Assembly (NCBI RefSeq): GCF_001427635.1
Contig: NZ_LMHA01000001.1
Span: 1,267,501 to 1,331,500 of the forward strand
Reading direction: 5' to 3'
From: Pseudoxanthomonas sp. Root65
GTDB taxonomy: Bacteria; Pseudomonadota; Gammaproteobacteria; Xanthomonadales; Xanthomonadaceae
DNA length: 64,000 bases
Below the pieces are notes generated by a model. That model made no database searches. It had not been told where the DNA came from and worked only from the letters and a program-made list of their open reading frames with translations. Positions within the stretch are counted from its first letter, which is position 1. Each line of letters starts with the position of its first letter. A program made the translations under genes and the position numbers. This document shows positions 8,739 through 16,894 of the stretch, in pieces.

Positions 8739-9521
8739 TTACGCAGTCGGCACGGTGCCGCCGTCGATCACGTGTTCCGACCCCGAGACGGACGCCGCCC
8801 GCGGCGACACCAGGAACGCGATGAGGTCGGCGACCTCGCTCGGCTGGGCAGGCCGTCCCAGCGGAATGCCACCCAGCGCCTCCATGACCATCTGTTTGGC
8901 GCCTTCGTAATCGGTGCCCGCATTGGCCGCGATGCCGCCGAGGAAATCGACCGCGGCTTCCGTCTCGACCCAGCCCGGCGAGACGCGGACCACACGCACG
9001 CCCTTGGGCGTGACTTCCTTCGAGAGCGCCTTGCTGTAGGTCGACAGCGCGGCCTTGGCCGCGGCATAGGCGATCGTGGCGTCGTGCAGCGGCAGCACGC
9101 GCTGGATCGACGTCACGTGCAGGATCACGCCGGATCCCTGCGCGATCATCGCGGGCAGCAGTGCGCGATCCATCCGCACGGCCGACATCAGGTTCACGTC
9201 GAGCGCCTTCGCCCACTCCGCATCGTCCAGCACGGCGAAGCCGCCTGCGGGGGCGGACGAGCCGCCGACCACGTTGATCAGGATGTCGATCCCGCCGAGC
9301 CGGTGCCGAGCCGCCTCCACCGCTTTGCGCACCCCGTCGGCGGTGGCCAGGTCGGCCGCCACGTAGTGGACATTCCCGGTGGACTGTTCCGGCGTCGAGC
9401 GCGCGGTCGCCACCACCCGTGCATCGAGCCGGGACAGCAGGTCGACGACGGCCGCACCCACTCCCCGCGTACCGCCCGTGACCAGAACACGCTTGCCCGC
9501 CAGCTGGAGGTCGAAGCTCAT
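8739..9521 (-). CDS. SDR-family oxidoreductase
   Basis: 260 residues of the classical short-chain dehydrogenase type. The cofactor motif [15 protein letters not shown] is near residue 16, a family NVVGG motif near 87, the catalytic serine in HVTSIQ near 136, and YAAAK (Tyr-x3-Lys) near 155. A C-terminal [10 protein letters not shown] closes the fold. It probably reduces or oxidises a carbonyl or alcohol with NAD(P)H. Its start overlaps the stop of the NTF2-like gene by 4 bases (ATGA), so the two are translationally coupled. The pair is divergent from the LysR gene, which probably controls it. Confidence 0.8.
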   Translation of the reverse strand: MSFDLQLAGKRVLVTGGTRGVGAAVVDLLSRLDARVVATARSTPEQSTGNVHYVAADLATADGVRKAVEAARHRLGGIDILINVVGGSSAPAGGFAVLDDAEWAKALDVNLMSAVRMDRALLPAMIAQGSGVILHVTSIQRVLPLHDATIAYAAAKAALSTYSKALSKEVTPKGVRVVRVSPGWVETEAAVDFLGGIAANAGTDYEGAKQMVMEALGGIPLGRPAQPSEVADLIAFLVSPRAASVSGSEHVIDGGTVPTA

Positions 9522-9847
9522 GGCGCGATCTCCAGCGAGGCGATCTTGCCGCGTTCCAGCGTGAAGCGATAACGCAGGTCGAGCGGGCTGCCCGGGAAGT
9601 CGCCCGACACCCGGCTGGTCACGATGTAGCTGCGTCCCTGCGTCTCCAGCGTCTGGGGGGTTGCGGTGTACGTGTACTTGGACGCCGCGTCGGTTTTCCA
9701 GGCCTCGATGGCGGCGAGACCGGAATGGGTGTGGCCTTCGTCCAGGACGACACCGTCCCGGGTAAAGCAGCGGGCGACGGCTTGGCCGTCGTGGCGATCG
9801 GCGTCGAAGTAGGCCGCGATCGGCTCGGGCAGGTCCAGCGCGTTCAT
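9518..9847 (-). CDS. NTF2/SnoaL-like small protein
   Basis: 109 residues with the cone-shaped NTF2 fold signature: an N-terminal helix with [19 protein letters not shown], then [19 protein letters not shown], and closing beta strands ([21 protein letters not shown]). Such proteins act as isomerases, lyases or ligand-binding partners. Here it is the first gene of a two-gene operon with an SDR enzyme (4-base overlap). No catalytic residues can be assigned with confidence. The ATG at 9845-9847 is the only start consistent with the fold. Confidence 0.7.
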   Translation of the reverse strand: MNALDLPEPIAAYFDADRHDGQAVARCFTRDGVVLDEGHTHSGLAAIEAWKTDAASKYTYTATPQTLETQGRSYIVTSRVSGDFPGSPLDLRYRFTLERGKIASLEIAP

Positions 9848-9892
9848 TGCGATGCTCCGGTTGGGGGTGTGGAGCCAGCTTGAAGCGTTCTG

Positions 9893-9915
9893 TCAGGTTA
9901 GAGAATCACCTATGA
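9893..9915. promoter_or_regulatory. Candidate LysR-type operator
   Basis: An imperfect palindrome, TCAGGT-N9-ACC-TA-TGA, between the divergent NTF2/SDR operon and the LysR gene. Dyads with T...A ends in such positions are typical for LysR regulators. A further ATCAGG half-site lies at 9920-9925. Confidence 0.35.
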
Positions 9916-9946
9916 TCCGATCAGGCTATGCAGGAATCAGTACACA

Positions 9947-10846
9947 ATGCGCGGCTCCGAATTCGCCGAACTCAAGGCCTTCGTGGCGGTGGTCGACCGG
10001 GCCAGCTTCGCCCGCGCCGCCGACCACCTGGGGCTGTCGCGGTCGGCGCTCAGCCAGACCATTCGGCAACTGGAATCACGACTGGGCGTGCGCCTGTTGA
10101 ACCGGACCACGCGCAGCGTGTCGCCGACCGAGCCGGGACGGCAGTTGCACGCGCGCATGGCCCCGCTGCTCCGCGACATGGACGAGGCCGTCGCGCAGGC
10201 CGCGGGGACGAGTGCGCGTGCCGCGGGGACGCTGCGGATCAACACGCTCAGCATGGCGGCGAAGAAAGTGATCGCCCCCCGACTGGGACGGTTCGCCCAC
10301 GCGCATCCCGACGTGGTGCTCGACATCGTCATCGAGGACGGCTTGAGCGACATCGCCGGCGAGGGATTCGATGCCGGCATCCGGGTGGGCGGCCGACTGC
10401 AGAAAGACATGGTCGCGGTCCGGCTCACGCCGGACTTCGAACTGCTCGCTGTCGCATCGCCCGACTACCTTGCCCGGCATGGCGAACCGAGGACGCCCGA
10501 CGATCTGGGGCGTCATGCCTGCATCAACTGGCGCTTTCCCGGCAGCGGCAAGATCGCGGGCTGGCCGTTCGCGAAGAAGGACAAGGCGGTCGAGTTCTTC
10601 GGCGAGGGCAGAGTGATCTCGAACCACCAGGACATCATCGTGCCCGCTGCGCTGCAAGGACTGGGCATCCTGTACGCGTACAACGACAGTGACATCGCCG
10701 ACGCGTTGCGCGACGGACGCCTCAAGCGCGTCCTCGCCGATTGGTCGCCGACCGTGCCTGGCCTCTTCCTCTACTACTCGAGCCGGCGCTACATGCTGCC
10801 GGCGCTCCGTGCGTTCATCGACTGCCTGCTGGATCGCGATCTTTGA
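9947..10846 (+). CDS. LysR-family transcriptional regulator
   Basis: 299 residues, the usual LysR length. The winged-helix DNA-binding domain occupies about residues 1-60 (ELKAFVAVVDRASFARAADHL, in which ASFARAADHLGLSRSALSQ covers the recognition helix, then LLNRTTRSVSPTEPG). The effector-binding periplasmic-protein fold follows. Sequence style is that of the CrgA/AaeR-like subgroup (GEGFDAGIRVG, then LGILYAYNDSDIAD). It is divergent from the NTF2/SDR operon with 99 bases between, so it very likely regulates that operon and itself. The inducer is unknown. Confidence 0.85.
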   Translation: MRGSEFAELKAFVAVVDRASFARAADHLGLSRSALSQTIRQLESRLGVRLLNRTTRSVSPTEPGRQLHARMAPLLRDMDEAVAQAAGTSARAAGTLRINTLSMAAKKVIAPRLGRFAHAHPDVVLDIVIEDGLSDIAGEGFDAGIRVGGRLQKDMVAVRLTPDFELLAVASPDYLARHGEPRTPDDLGRHACINWRFPGSGKIAGWPFAKKDKAVEFFGEGRVISNHQDIIVPAALQGLGILYAYNDSDIADALRDGRLKRVLADWSPTVPGLFLYYSSRRYMLPALRAFIDCLLDRDL

Positions 10847-11050
10847 GGACGTGCGGGCGGTTGGCCGAGCAGATGCGGCGGCGTGGACACGCCGTCAGGA
10901 CGAGAGCAGCATCTGTGCCGCGGCGACTGAACATGGAGCCGTCGCACGTACGGATGTTCTGGTGACCGTTCGCCTGTTCGTCTGGCTGGTCGTGCGCAAC
11001 GTGATCCGCTGCGCCGCGTCACACGCCGAGGCAACCTGCCTGCGCGCCCG

Positions 11051-11788
11051 TTATCGACGGGCGGATCGTGCGCGTCCGGTGTCGTTGCCTTGCGTTGTCG
11101 CGCGGCCCTGCGCGAACTCCGGGAAGGTCTCTGCCATCGAGTCCTCGTCGGGCAGGATGTAGAACACGCCGCCACGCTCGAACGTCGGACGGATGATCTG
11201 CTCGTAGAACGTCGGCGACACATTGATGCAGCCGTGAGTGACGCGGTTGTCGTCCGGTGTCGCCGACGCAAGGCGCTCGGCGCGTTTCTCGGCCGGGACG
11301 CCGGTCGCGGTCGGGTGGATGGAAACTGCCGACTCGTAGTCCACCCACAGCACGCGTCCTGCATCGATCGACGGGCCGTAACCGCCAACGAAGCGGCCTG
11401 CGGGTGTGGTGCGATCACGCCCGGGAATCTCGCGCAGCGCGAGGCCGGCGACGCCGGGGGCGGTGTGATCGCCCTTTGCCGAGCCGAAGAGCCCGGGTGC
11501 CGCACCGCGCAGCCGTCCGTCACCGCCAAACACCAGGATCTGCGCGGCAGCCTTGTCGATGACCGCGAACGGATAGCCTTGGGTGTCCTTGGCGGCGACC
11601 ACCCAGCCGGCGAGTTCGATCACCGTGGGCGACACCTCCTGCCCTTGCGGAAGTTCGTCGACGGACGCGACGGGCGGCGCGTCGACCTTCTTGTCCCTGG
11701 CGCTGGCCACGCCGATGCTGCTGCACGCAAGCGCGAGCGCCAGCGCGATGGATGCCTTTCGGATCGCAGTGTGCTTGTGCGTAAGGAT
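11051..11788 (-). CDS. L,D-transpeptidase (YkuD domain), probable AUC start
   Basis: The reading frame encodes a clear exported YkuD protein: a signal peptide (IRKASIALALALACSSIGVA, then SA) and a catalytic domain with IHPTATG, NRVTHGCINVSP (the His-Gly-Cys motif) and FYILPDEDSMAE. L,D-transpeptidases cross-link peptidoglycan or attach lipoprotein to it. No ATG, GTG or TTG occurs in frame near the expected N-terminus. An ATC at 11786-11788 is preceded by AAGGA with an 8-base spacer, an ideal ribosome site, so I place the start there (245 aa). Mutation or sequence error of an ATG is the alternative. It is 101 bases downstream of an Lpp-like gene, a natural partner. Confidence 0.7.
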   Translation of the reverse strand: MLTHKHTAIRKASIALALALACSSIGVASARDKKVDAPPVASVDELPQGQEVSPTVIELAGWVVAAKDTQGYPFAVIDKAAAQILVFGGDGRLRGAAPGLFGSAKGDHTAPGVAGLALREIPGRDRTTPAGRFVGGYGPSIDAGRVLWVDYESAVSIHPTATGVPAEKRAERLASATPDDNRVTHGCINVSPTFYEQIIRPTFERGGVFYILPDEDSMAETFPEFAQGRATTQGNDTGRARSARR

Positions 11789-11889
11789 GGGGCGGTTCCT
11801 TCGAAACGTGGTGAAGACAGGGAGTCCGGTGGCGGCAACGCCACCGGGTCCCGGCTCAGGCCGCCTGTCGCGGCCTGCGCTGAGCGCGG

Positions 11890-12147
11890 TTAACCGCGCG
11901 GCACGCGGCGCGGGGCCGTTTCGAGACGCTGGACGCGGCCTTCGATCTGATCCAGCCGCTGGTTGGCCTGCTGCGCGGACTGGTTGGCGGACTCGGCGCT
12001 CTGGGCCGCGCCCTGCACCTTGGTGTCGAGCTGGTCGAGGCGCGAGTTGATGCCGGCGAACTCGTCGTCGTACGTGGCGCAACCGGAAAAGGCGAGCGTG
12101 GCAAGCAGTGCCACGGCGAGTGTCAGGTGTTGTTTGTTCTGAAACAT
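11890..12147 (-). CDS. Lpp-like coiled-coil lipoprotein
   Basis: 85 residues. The signal peptide ends in AFSGC (lipobox, Cys22), so the mature protein is a lipoprotein. The mature part has heptad-like repeats (INSRLDQLDTKV ... QSAESANQSAQQANQRLDQI) forecasting a trimeric helical coiled coil, as in Braun's lipoprotein. Unlike E. coli Lpp it ends in RRVPRG rather than a C-terminal lysine, so covalent attachment to peptidoglycan is not obvious. The start at 12147 has AGGAGG 7 bases upstream. An L,D-transpeptidase gene follows on the same strand. Confidence 0.75.
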   Translation of the reverse strand: MFQNKQHLTLAVALLATLAFSGCATYDDEFAGINSRLDQLDTKVQGAAQSAESANQSAQQANQRLDQIEGRVQRLETAPRRVPRG

Positions 12148-12359
12148 TCCAATCCTCCTTCGTCTGGGGGAACCGGAATATAGCGGCCTTTTCGTTGTCG
12201 CCACCAACCGCCTTCAGCTGGAATTGGCGTACGTAGAGACACTGTGAAGATGATGTTCACGCGTCGGCCGTCCGTCAGAAAGAAATCGCCTGATGCAGCG
12301 GCAGAAAGCGTGAAACCTGTTGGAAAACCGCTCGACGGATGTTGACGTCCCTCGGTGGA

Positions 12360-13157
12360 TCAACGCGGCATTTCGTCCATCCGCTCGCCGACCCACACCT
12401 GCATGTCCAACGTCTGCAGCCAACCATGATTGGTCAGGAACGCCACGTCGGCCGCATCGCGCCCGTAGGCGACCACGATGCGGCCGCCACGGGGTGCGGA
12501 CTGCGTGGGATCGAAGGTGTACCAGCGTCCGTCCAGATACGCTTCGAACCAGGCATGCAGGTCCATGGGCTCCAGTCCGTACAGATAGCCCACCACCATG
12601 CGGGCGGGAATGCGCAGGCTCCTGCACAGCGTGATGCCGACATGCGCGTAGTCGCGGCAGACGCCTGCCCCGGCCTCCATGGTGCCGAGCGCATCCGTGG
12701 TGGCGTCGCTCACGCCGTACCGGTACGCGATATGGGTGCGGATCCATTCCACGATCGCCCCGACCTGGCCGCTGCGGGGATCGGCCGCATCGATGATCGC
12801 CTGTGCCTGGTCGAACGTGCGATCGCTCGGGCAGTAGCGACTCGGCAGCAGGTACTGCAGCGTGTGATCAGGCAGCAGCGCGGCCGGCACCGGCGCGACC
12901 CACGGCGCAAGGGCGATGTCGCGCTCGGTCTCGACCTCGAGCTCGGCGCGGATCCGCATGCGTCCACGCCGCACCACGAAACGCTGGCACAGGTTGCCGA
13001 ACACGTCGACGAACTCGGTCGGCCGGACGTGCGGGTCGAAGGCATAGCTTTCGCTGATCAGCCACTGCGCTTCGCCGCTGCGCGGCCGCAGCATGGCGAC
13101 CACCGCACAGTCCTCGATGGATTCGACAGTCAGTTCGCATCCGGCCAGCAGGCGCAT
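12360..13157 (-). CDS. Transglutaminase-like domain protein
   Basis: 265 residues. An N-terminal beta domain (about 1-120, with DPHVRPTEFVDVFGN and MRIRAELEVET) is followed by a transglutaminase/protease core. The Cys is in EAGAGVCRDYAHV near 168, the His in DLHAWFEAYL near 205 and the Asp in YTFDPTQSAPRG near 220, the papain-like triad order. Such bacterial proteins are cysteine hydrolases of unknown substrate, often near peptide or alpha-E genes. The start at 13157 (MRLLAGCEL) is chosen over an upstream ATG because the domain's beta strand begins there. There is no signal peptide. Confidence 0.75.
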   Translation of the reverse strand: MRLLAGCELTVESIEDCAVVAMLRPRSGEAQWLISESYAFDPHVRPTEFVDVFGNLCQRFVVRRGRMRIRAELEVETERDIALAPWVAPVPAALLPDHTLQYLLPSRYCPSDRTFDQAQAIIDAADPRSGQVGAIVEWIRTHIAYRYGVSDATTDALGTMEAGAGVCRDYAHVGITLCRSLRIPARMVVGYLYGLEPMDLHAWFEAYLDGRWYTFDPTQSAPRGGRIVVAYGRDAADVAFLTNHGWLQTLDMQVWVGERMDEMPR

Positions 13158-13429
13158 GTTCGATCCGATGGCAGAGGGGAGGTCGTGGTCGCCGTCAGTT
13201 CGAGGCATCCCGGATATCGCGGCATGCATCCTCGCACAGCTCACGCAGGTCCAGGGTGGCGTGCCACTGAAGCGTGCCGTGGGCGAACGGGGGTGCGGTG
13301 CGGGTCACGTCGCCGCGCCTGGAACGACGATCATGGAGACACGCAGGCATTCCATCGTGCGTGCGCTCCTGGCGGGCGGCTATCGGCCCGACGCCTGAGC
13401 AGAAGCGCCGGCATCCGGCCGGCGCCCCC

Positions 13430-13708
13430 TCACGACGCCAGCGGCGTCTGCTCGGCCACCACGCGGATCAGCGCGGCCTGGCGTTCCAGCATCCAGCGCG
13501 TGGCCCACCCGGCACCCGCGTCCAGCGACCGCACGGCGATCTGCTCCTGGCGCACGCCCTTGCCGCTGATCAGGATCTTCGCCATCCAGCCTTCGCGCTC
13601 AGGGCCGATCTCCAGGATCGGCACGCCGTGGCAGACCAACGTGCGCGTTCGCTCGCCGATATCCCAGCTGAATCCCTCCGGCAGCGGCGCGGAAATGCGT
13701 GTGTTCAC
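13430..13708 (-). CDS. Hypothetical protein (92 aa)
   Basis: I do not recognise a family. The 92-residue product begins at a GTG (13706-13708) with MNTRISAPLPEGF. It contains a hydrophilic N-terminal beta-like half and an amphipathic C-terminal helix (WATRWMLERQAALIRVVAEQ). There is no export signal or metal motif. Codon use matches the backbone. It stands alone between a transglutaminase gene and a divergent small gene. Confidence 0.45.
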   Translation of the reverse strand: MNTRISAPLPEGFSWDIGERTRTLVCHGVPILEIGPEREGWMAKILISGKGVRQEQIAVRSLDAGAGWATRWMLERQAALIRVVAEQTPLAS

Positions 13709-13887
13709 GGTATGCCCCGGCGAATAAGAGGTTCAACCTCGCACACGCGTCGTGCGGGCGGCGTGACGGGCGTACCCGCGGCGTTCACGCACATGAGCGA
13801 CACGCGAGGACGAAACGGACATGACACTCACGCATGAAAGCGCAGCGTGGTCCCACCTCGGCATTCGGTCGAGTGGGAGAAATTCAG

Positions 13888-14040
13888 ATGGGCAATACCT
13901 CCGACCAGAAGCAGCCGCCGCGCAATGCGCAGAAGGATCAGCAGGGCCAGCAGGGCAAGCCGAAGGATGCCAGCCAGAAGAAGGACGCCGAGCGCGAGCC
14001 GGCACCGGCCAAGCGTGCGCAGGACCAGCAGAAACGCTGA
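13888..14040 (+). CDS. Small, highly hydrophilic protein (50 aa)
   Basis: A short gene encoding 50 residues, almost all Gln, Lys, Asp, Glu, Asn, Ala and Pro (for example KDQQGQQGKPKDASQKKDAE). The composition is that of an intrinsically disordered or desiccation-type protein; no family is assigned. The ATG at 13888 is preceded by GGGAG 11 bases upstream. A strong terminator follows 21 bases after the stop, which supports a real short transcript. Confidence 0.55.
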   Translation: MGNTSDQKQPPRNAQKDQQGQQGKPKDASQKKDAEREPAPAKRAQDQQKR

Positions 14041-14060
14041 GCCAGAAGGAACCGGCAGGA

Positions 14061-14087
14061 GAGCCCCGCAAGGGGCTCTCTTTTTTT
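14061..14087 (+). terminator. Rho-independent terminator
   Basis: Stem GAGCCCC/GGGGCTC with a 4-base loop followed by CTCTTTTTTT. It ends the transcript of the 50-aa gene and is the cleanest intrinsic terminator on this side of the window. Confidence 0.85.
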
Positions 14088-14114
14088 GCGGCATCGCGCA
14101 GCGCGCGGAACGCC

Positions 14115-14459
14115 TCAGCGCCAGCTGGCCTTGCGCGACGGTGTGGGCGGCGTGGGGGCGGGATCGATGGTGGGCACCAGCAGCGACAGACGCGCCTTGG
14201 CGTAGTCGCCGCTGCCCTCGACATCCAGCTTGCCGGCGCTGTTGGGATTGATGAGGGCGGTGTCGAGGAAGACCTCTTCGCCGACCGCCACGCGGTGGCG
14301 CGCACTGCACACCTTCACCGGCACCTGCAACACGCTGATGCCATCGCGCTGCCACTTCGTTTCAGGTGCCAGGCGCCGGACGATGGAGCCGTCCACCCAG
14401 ACATCCACCGAATCCGATTGCACCGACCGGCACTTGCCGATCCCGACATCAAAAGTCAT
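14115..14459 (-). CDS. Hypothetical protein (114 aa)
   Basis: I recognise no family. The 114-residue product begins MTFDVGIGKC after a very strong ribosome site (AGGAGG 6 bases upstream of 14459), which fixes the start. It is beta-rich (DVWVDGSIVRRLAP, VGEEVFLDTALINPN) and ends in a proline-rich tail (IDPAPTPPTPS). The predicted PilZ-like or small beta-barrel character is only an impression. It starts 8 bases after the preceding small gene, so the two are probably an operon. Confidence 0.5.
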   Translation of the reverse strand: MTFDVGIGKCRSVQSDSVDVWVDGSIVRRLAPETKWQRDGISVLQVPVKVCSARHRVAVGEEVFLDTALINPNSAGKLDVEGSGDYAKARLSLLVPTIDPAPTPPTPSRKASWR

Positions 14460-14467
14460 GCACCCTC

Positions 14468-14749
14468 CTACAGGGCGGTATGCGTCAACGTGAAATGGAA
14501 ACCGCGTGCTTCCAGCAGGCTGCGCATGCGCTTCTCCGCCGGGACGCGATGGAACTGCCGGCCCGCCCACAACCCGAAGCACGGCCGGCCGCTGGCGTGG
14601 TGCCCGTGAGCCGGGGGACGTCGCGAGACGGCGATGTCCATCGACTCGCACGCGGTCGCCCACATCACCCGCAGATCGTCCGGACCGATGGATTGCTGCT
14701 GCCCGAGATGGAGAATGAAAACCTGGACCTGCTGGTGGGACACATGCAC
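14468..14749 (-). CDS. Hypothetical protein (93 aa)
   Basis: Unrecognised 93-residue product starting at a GTG (14747-14749). Two conserved-looking segments, VMWATACESMDIAVSRRP and RKxHRVPAEKR-like FHRVPAEKRMRSLL, suggest a small soluble alpha/beta protein. The closely following 114-aa gene (8 bases) implies co-transcription. The start is uncertain because only a weak GACGAGG precedes it. Similar base composition to neighbours supports a real gene, but the evidence is thin. Confidence 0.35.
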   Translation of the reverse strand: MHVSHQQVQVFILHLGQQQSIGPDDLRVMWATACESMDIAVSRRPPAHGHHASGRPCFGLWAGRQFHRVPAEKRMRSLLEARGFHFTLTHTAL

Positions 14750-15013
14750 CTCGTCGGCACGCGCGCGATCGCGTCGTCAGGCCGAGAGGGAGAGAGGTCA
14801 GCCCGCAGGAGGCGGCGGAGGCGACTGCCAGTCAGCCTGGACAGGTATACGCGGTTGGGGGGGTTATCGCAAACGCGTGCGCACCCGGGAGGGTCCTGGA
14901 CACCCGATTCCATTTCCGCTTGAGGTGACATCTCGAGATCGACCATTCTTGCGGCGTAGCGAGCATGGTCGGAGGCCTCGTGACCGCAGACGTCGCGCGA
15001 TGTACCGCCTGGT

Positions 15014-16894
15014 TCAGCGCAATACACCCGCGCGCAACCGCCACCCCAGCCCCGACCAGCGGCTCGCGTGCCAGGCCAGTGCTTCGCGGATGACCGCGTC
15101 GCTGCCGGCCACGTGCAGTTCGCGGCGCGCGCGGGTGATGCCGGTGTAGACCAGTTCGCGCGAGAGCACGCGGTTGCCGCGGGCGGGCAGCAGCAGCCAG
15201 ACCGTGTCGAACTCGGAGCCCTGGGCCTTGTGCACGGTCATGGCGAAGGCCGATTCGTGCGCCGGCAGGGCGGCCGGATGGAACGCGCGCGGCTGGGCGG
15301 GATCTTCGCCGGGGAACCACGCCACCAGCGCACCACGGTCGTCGCGCAGGCAGATACCGATGTCGCCGTTGAACAGGCGGTGGCGATAGCTGTTCTCGGT
15401 GACGATCAGCAGCTGGCCGTGGAAGCGGCCGCCACTGCCGCGTGGCGTACCGGCCCCGGTATCGACCAGCAGGCGTTCGATGCGGGCGTTCAAGGTGCGC
15501 GCACCCTGCGGGCCTTCGCGCACTGCCGTGAGCAGGCGCAGGCGCGTGGACTGCGCTAGCGCCTCGGCCGGGGTTGCGGCATGGGCGAGTGCGCGCCAGT
15601 GTGCGAGCAAGGCCTCGCGGTGCGCGTCGAGCGGGTCTGCCAGGCCTTCGTGGAAATGCACGTTCGACAGCGTGCTGCCGCGGAGCAGGTCCAGTGCCGT
15701 GTCGGCCTCGCCCTGGCGCACGGCGGCGGCGAGCGGGGCGAGTTGCAGGGCTTCGCTCTGGCGCCAGCCGCGTTGCAGATGCACGCGCACGCCGGAGAAC
15801 GTCGGGAGCAGCGTCACCGGGTCCCCGCCTTCGCGGGGATGACGGCCGGGGGATTCACCGAGCAGCGGGCGCAGCGCCGTCGCATCGTCCTGCGACAGCG
15901 TATCGTCTTCGCCGGCGGCGCCGAGGATCGCTGCCAGCACGTCGCCGGCTTCCACCGAGGGCAGCTGGTCGGGATCGCCCAGCAGCACCAGCCGCGTGCC
16001 GTCGGCGATGGCGTCGACCAGCTTGGCCATCAACGGCAGGTCGATCATCGAGGCTTCGTCGACCACCACCACGTCGAACGGCAACGGGTTGTCGTGGTCG
16101 TGGCGGAAGCGCGGCGAGTCGGAAATCGTACCGAGCAGACGATGCAGGGTGGTGCCGGTGGTCGGCAGCGCCGCCAGCAACGACGCATCCACACCGGCGG
16201 TCGCCAGCGCCCGTACCGCATGGCGCACGCTTTCGGCCATGCGCTCGGCGGCGCGACCGGTCGGCGCGGCCAGCGCGATGCGCGGCGCGGCGGCGCCCGC
16301 CTGCGCGGCCTGCGCCGCCAGCAGCACCAGCAGGCGCGCGGTGGTGGTGGTCTTGCCGGTGCCGGGACCGCCGGTAACCAGCAACAGGGCATGGCGCAGC
16401 GCGAGCGCGGCGGCGCGCGCCTGGTGGTCGTCGTGGCCGCCCTGCGGAAAGAGCCTGGCGAACAGCGGCGCCAGGGCGTCCATGTCGCCCGCCACGGGCG
16501 CGCGCGTGGCGATGCGATGCAGGCCCAGTGCCAGCGCGCGTTCGTACTCGCGATAGCGGCGCAGGTAGAGCAGGTCGCCTTCCAGCACCAGCGGCGCTTG
16601 CGGTTCGGATGCCGCCACGGCGTCGCGCGGCGTACCGACCCAGCGCGATGCCGCGAGCTGCGCGCGCCATGCCTCCTCGGCAGGCCAGGGAAGTTCGGCG
16701 CCACCCTCGAGCAGCTGCCATGGCGCCGACAGTGCGACCCCGGCGTGTCCCTCGGCCACCGCCAGCGAGGCCAGTGCGGCCGCGGCGAGCACGGCGTCGG
16801 GCGTGTCGCGGTCCAGCCGGCGCAGGCTCTGCGCCAGCGCATGGTCGAGCGTGCGCAGGTGGCCGCCCTTGTAGAGCGCATCGAGCAGGCTCAT
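15014..16894 (-). CDS. recD: RecBCD exonuclease V, RecD subunit
   Basis: 626 residues, normal for RecD. RecD is the 5'-3' SF1B helicase of RecBCD, which processes double-strand ends for recombination. An N-terminal RecB-contact domain is followed by the P-loop GGPGTGKTTT (residues 174-183), Walker B VVVDEASMIDL near 279, LVLLGDPDQLPSV near 299 and the last helicase motif HKAQGSEFDTVWLLLP near 558. Residues about 350-359 (RHPREGGDPV) come from a half copy of a palindromic repeat lying in frame. This looks like a repeat-derived insert in a surface loop. The start overlaps the recB stop by 4 bases. Confidence 0.93.
   Translation of the reverse strand: MSLLDALYKGGHLRTLDHALAQSLRRLDRDTPDAVLAAAALASLAVAEGHAGVALSAPWQLLEGGAELPWPAEEAWRAQLAASRWVGTPRDAVAASEPQAPLVLEGDLLYLRRYREYERALALGLHRIATRAPVAGDMDALAPLFARLFPQGGHDDHQARAAALALRHALLLVTGGPGTGKTTTTARLLVLLAAQAAQAGAAAPRIALAAPTGRAAERMAESVRHAVRALATAGVDASLLAALPTTGTTLHRLLGTISDSPRFRHDHDNPLPFDVVVVDEASMIDLPLMAKLVDAIADGTRLVLLGDPDQLPSVEAGDVLAAILGAAGEDDTLSQDDATALRPLLGESPGRHPREGGDPVTLLPTFSGVRVHLQRGWRQSEALQLAPLAAAVRQGEADTALDLLRGSTLSNVHFHEGLADPLDAHREALLAHWRALAHAATPAEALAQSTRLRLLTAVREGPQGARTLNARIERLLVDTGAGTPRGSGGRFHGQLLIVTENSYRHRLFNGDIGICLRDDRGALVAWFPGEDPAQPRAFHPAALPAHESAFAMTVHKAQGSEFDTVWLLLPARGNRVLSRELVYTGITRARRELHVAGSDAVIREALAWHASRWSGLGWRLRAGVLR
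15821..15847. repeat. Half palindromic repeat inside recD
   Basis: GGGTCCCCGCCTTCGCGGGG followed by ATGAC matches the arm type of the composite element between mlaF and mlaE (GGATTCCGGCTTTCGCCGGA plus ATGAC), with the stem changed by compensating bases. It is in frame and adds about 9-10 residues to RecD. Confidence 0.65.

Noticed and set aside
13158..13429. Possible small gene between the transglutaminase and the 92-aa gene
   Set aside because: Only short frames with arginine/alanine-rich products and no ribosome site; I see nothing supportable here.
14750..15013. Possible gene of about 120 codons between recD and the 93-aa gene
   Set aside because: The frame has backbone-unlike codon use, no ribosome site and a Ser/Arg/Cys-rich product; more likely a gene-free gap with decayed sequence.
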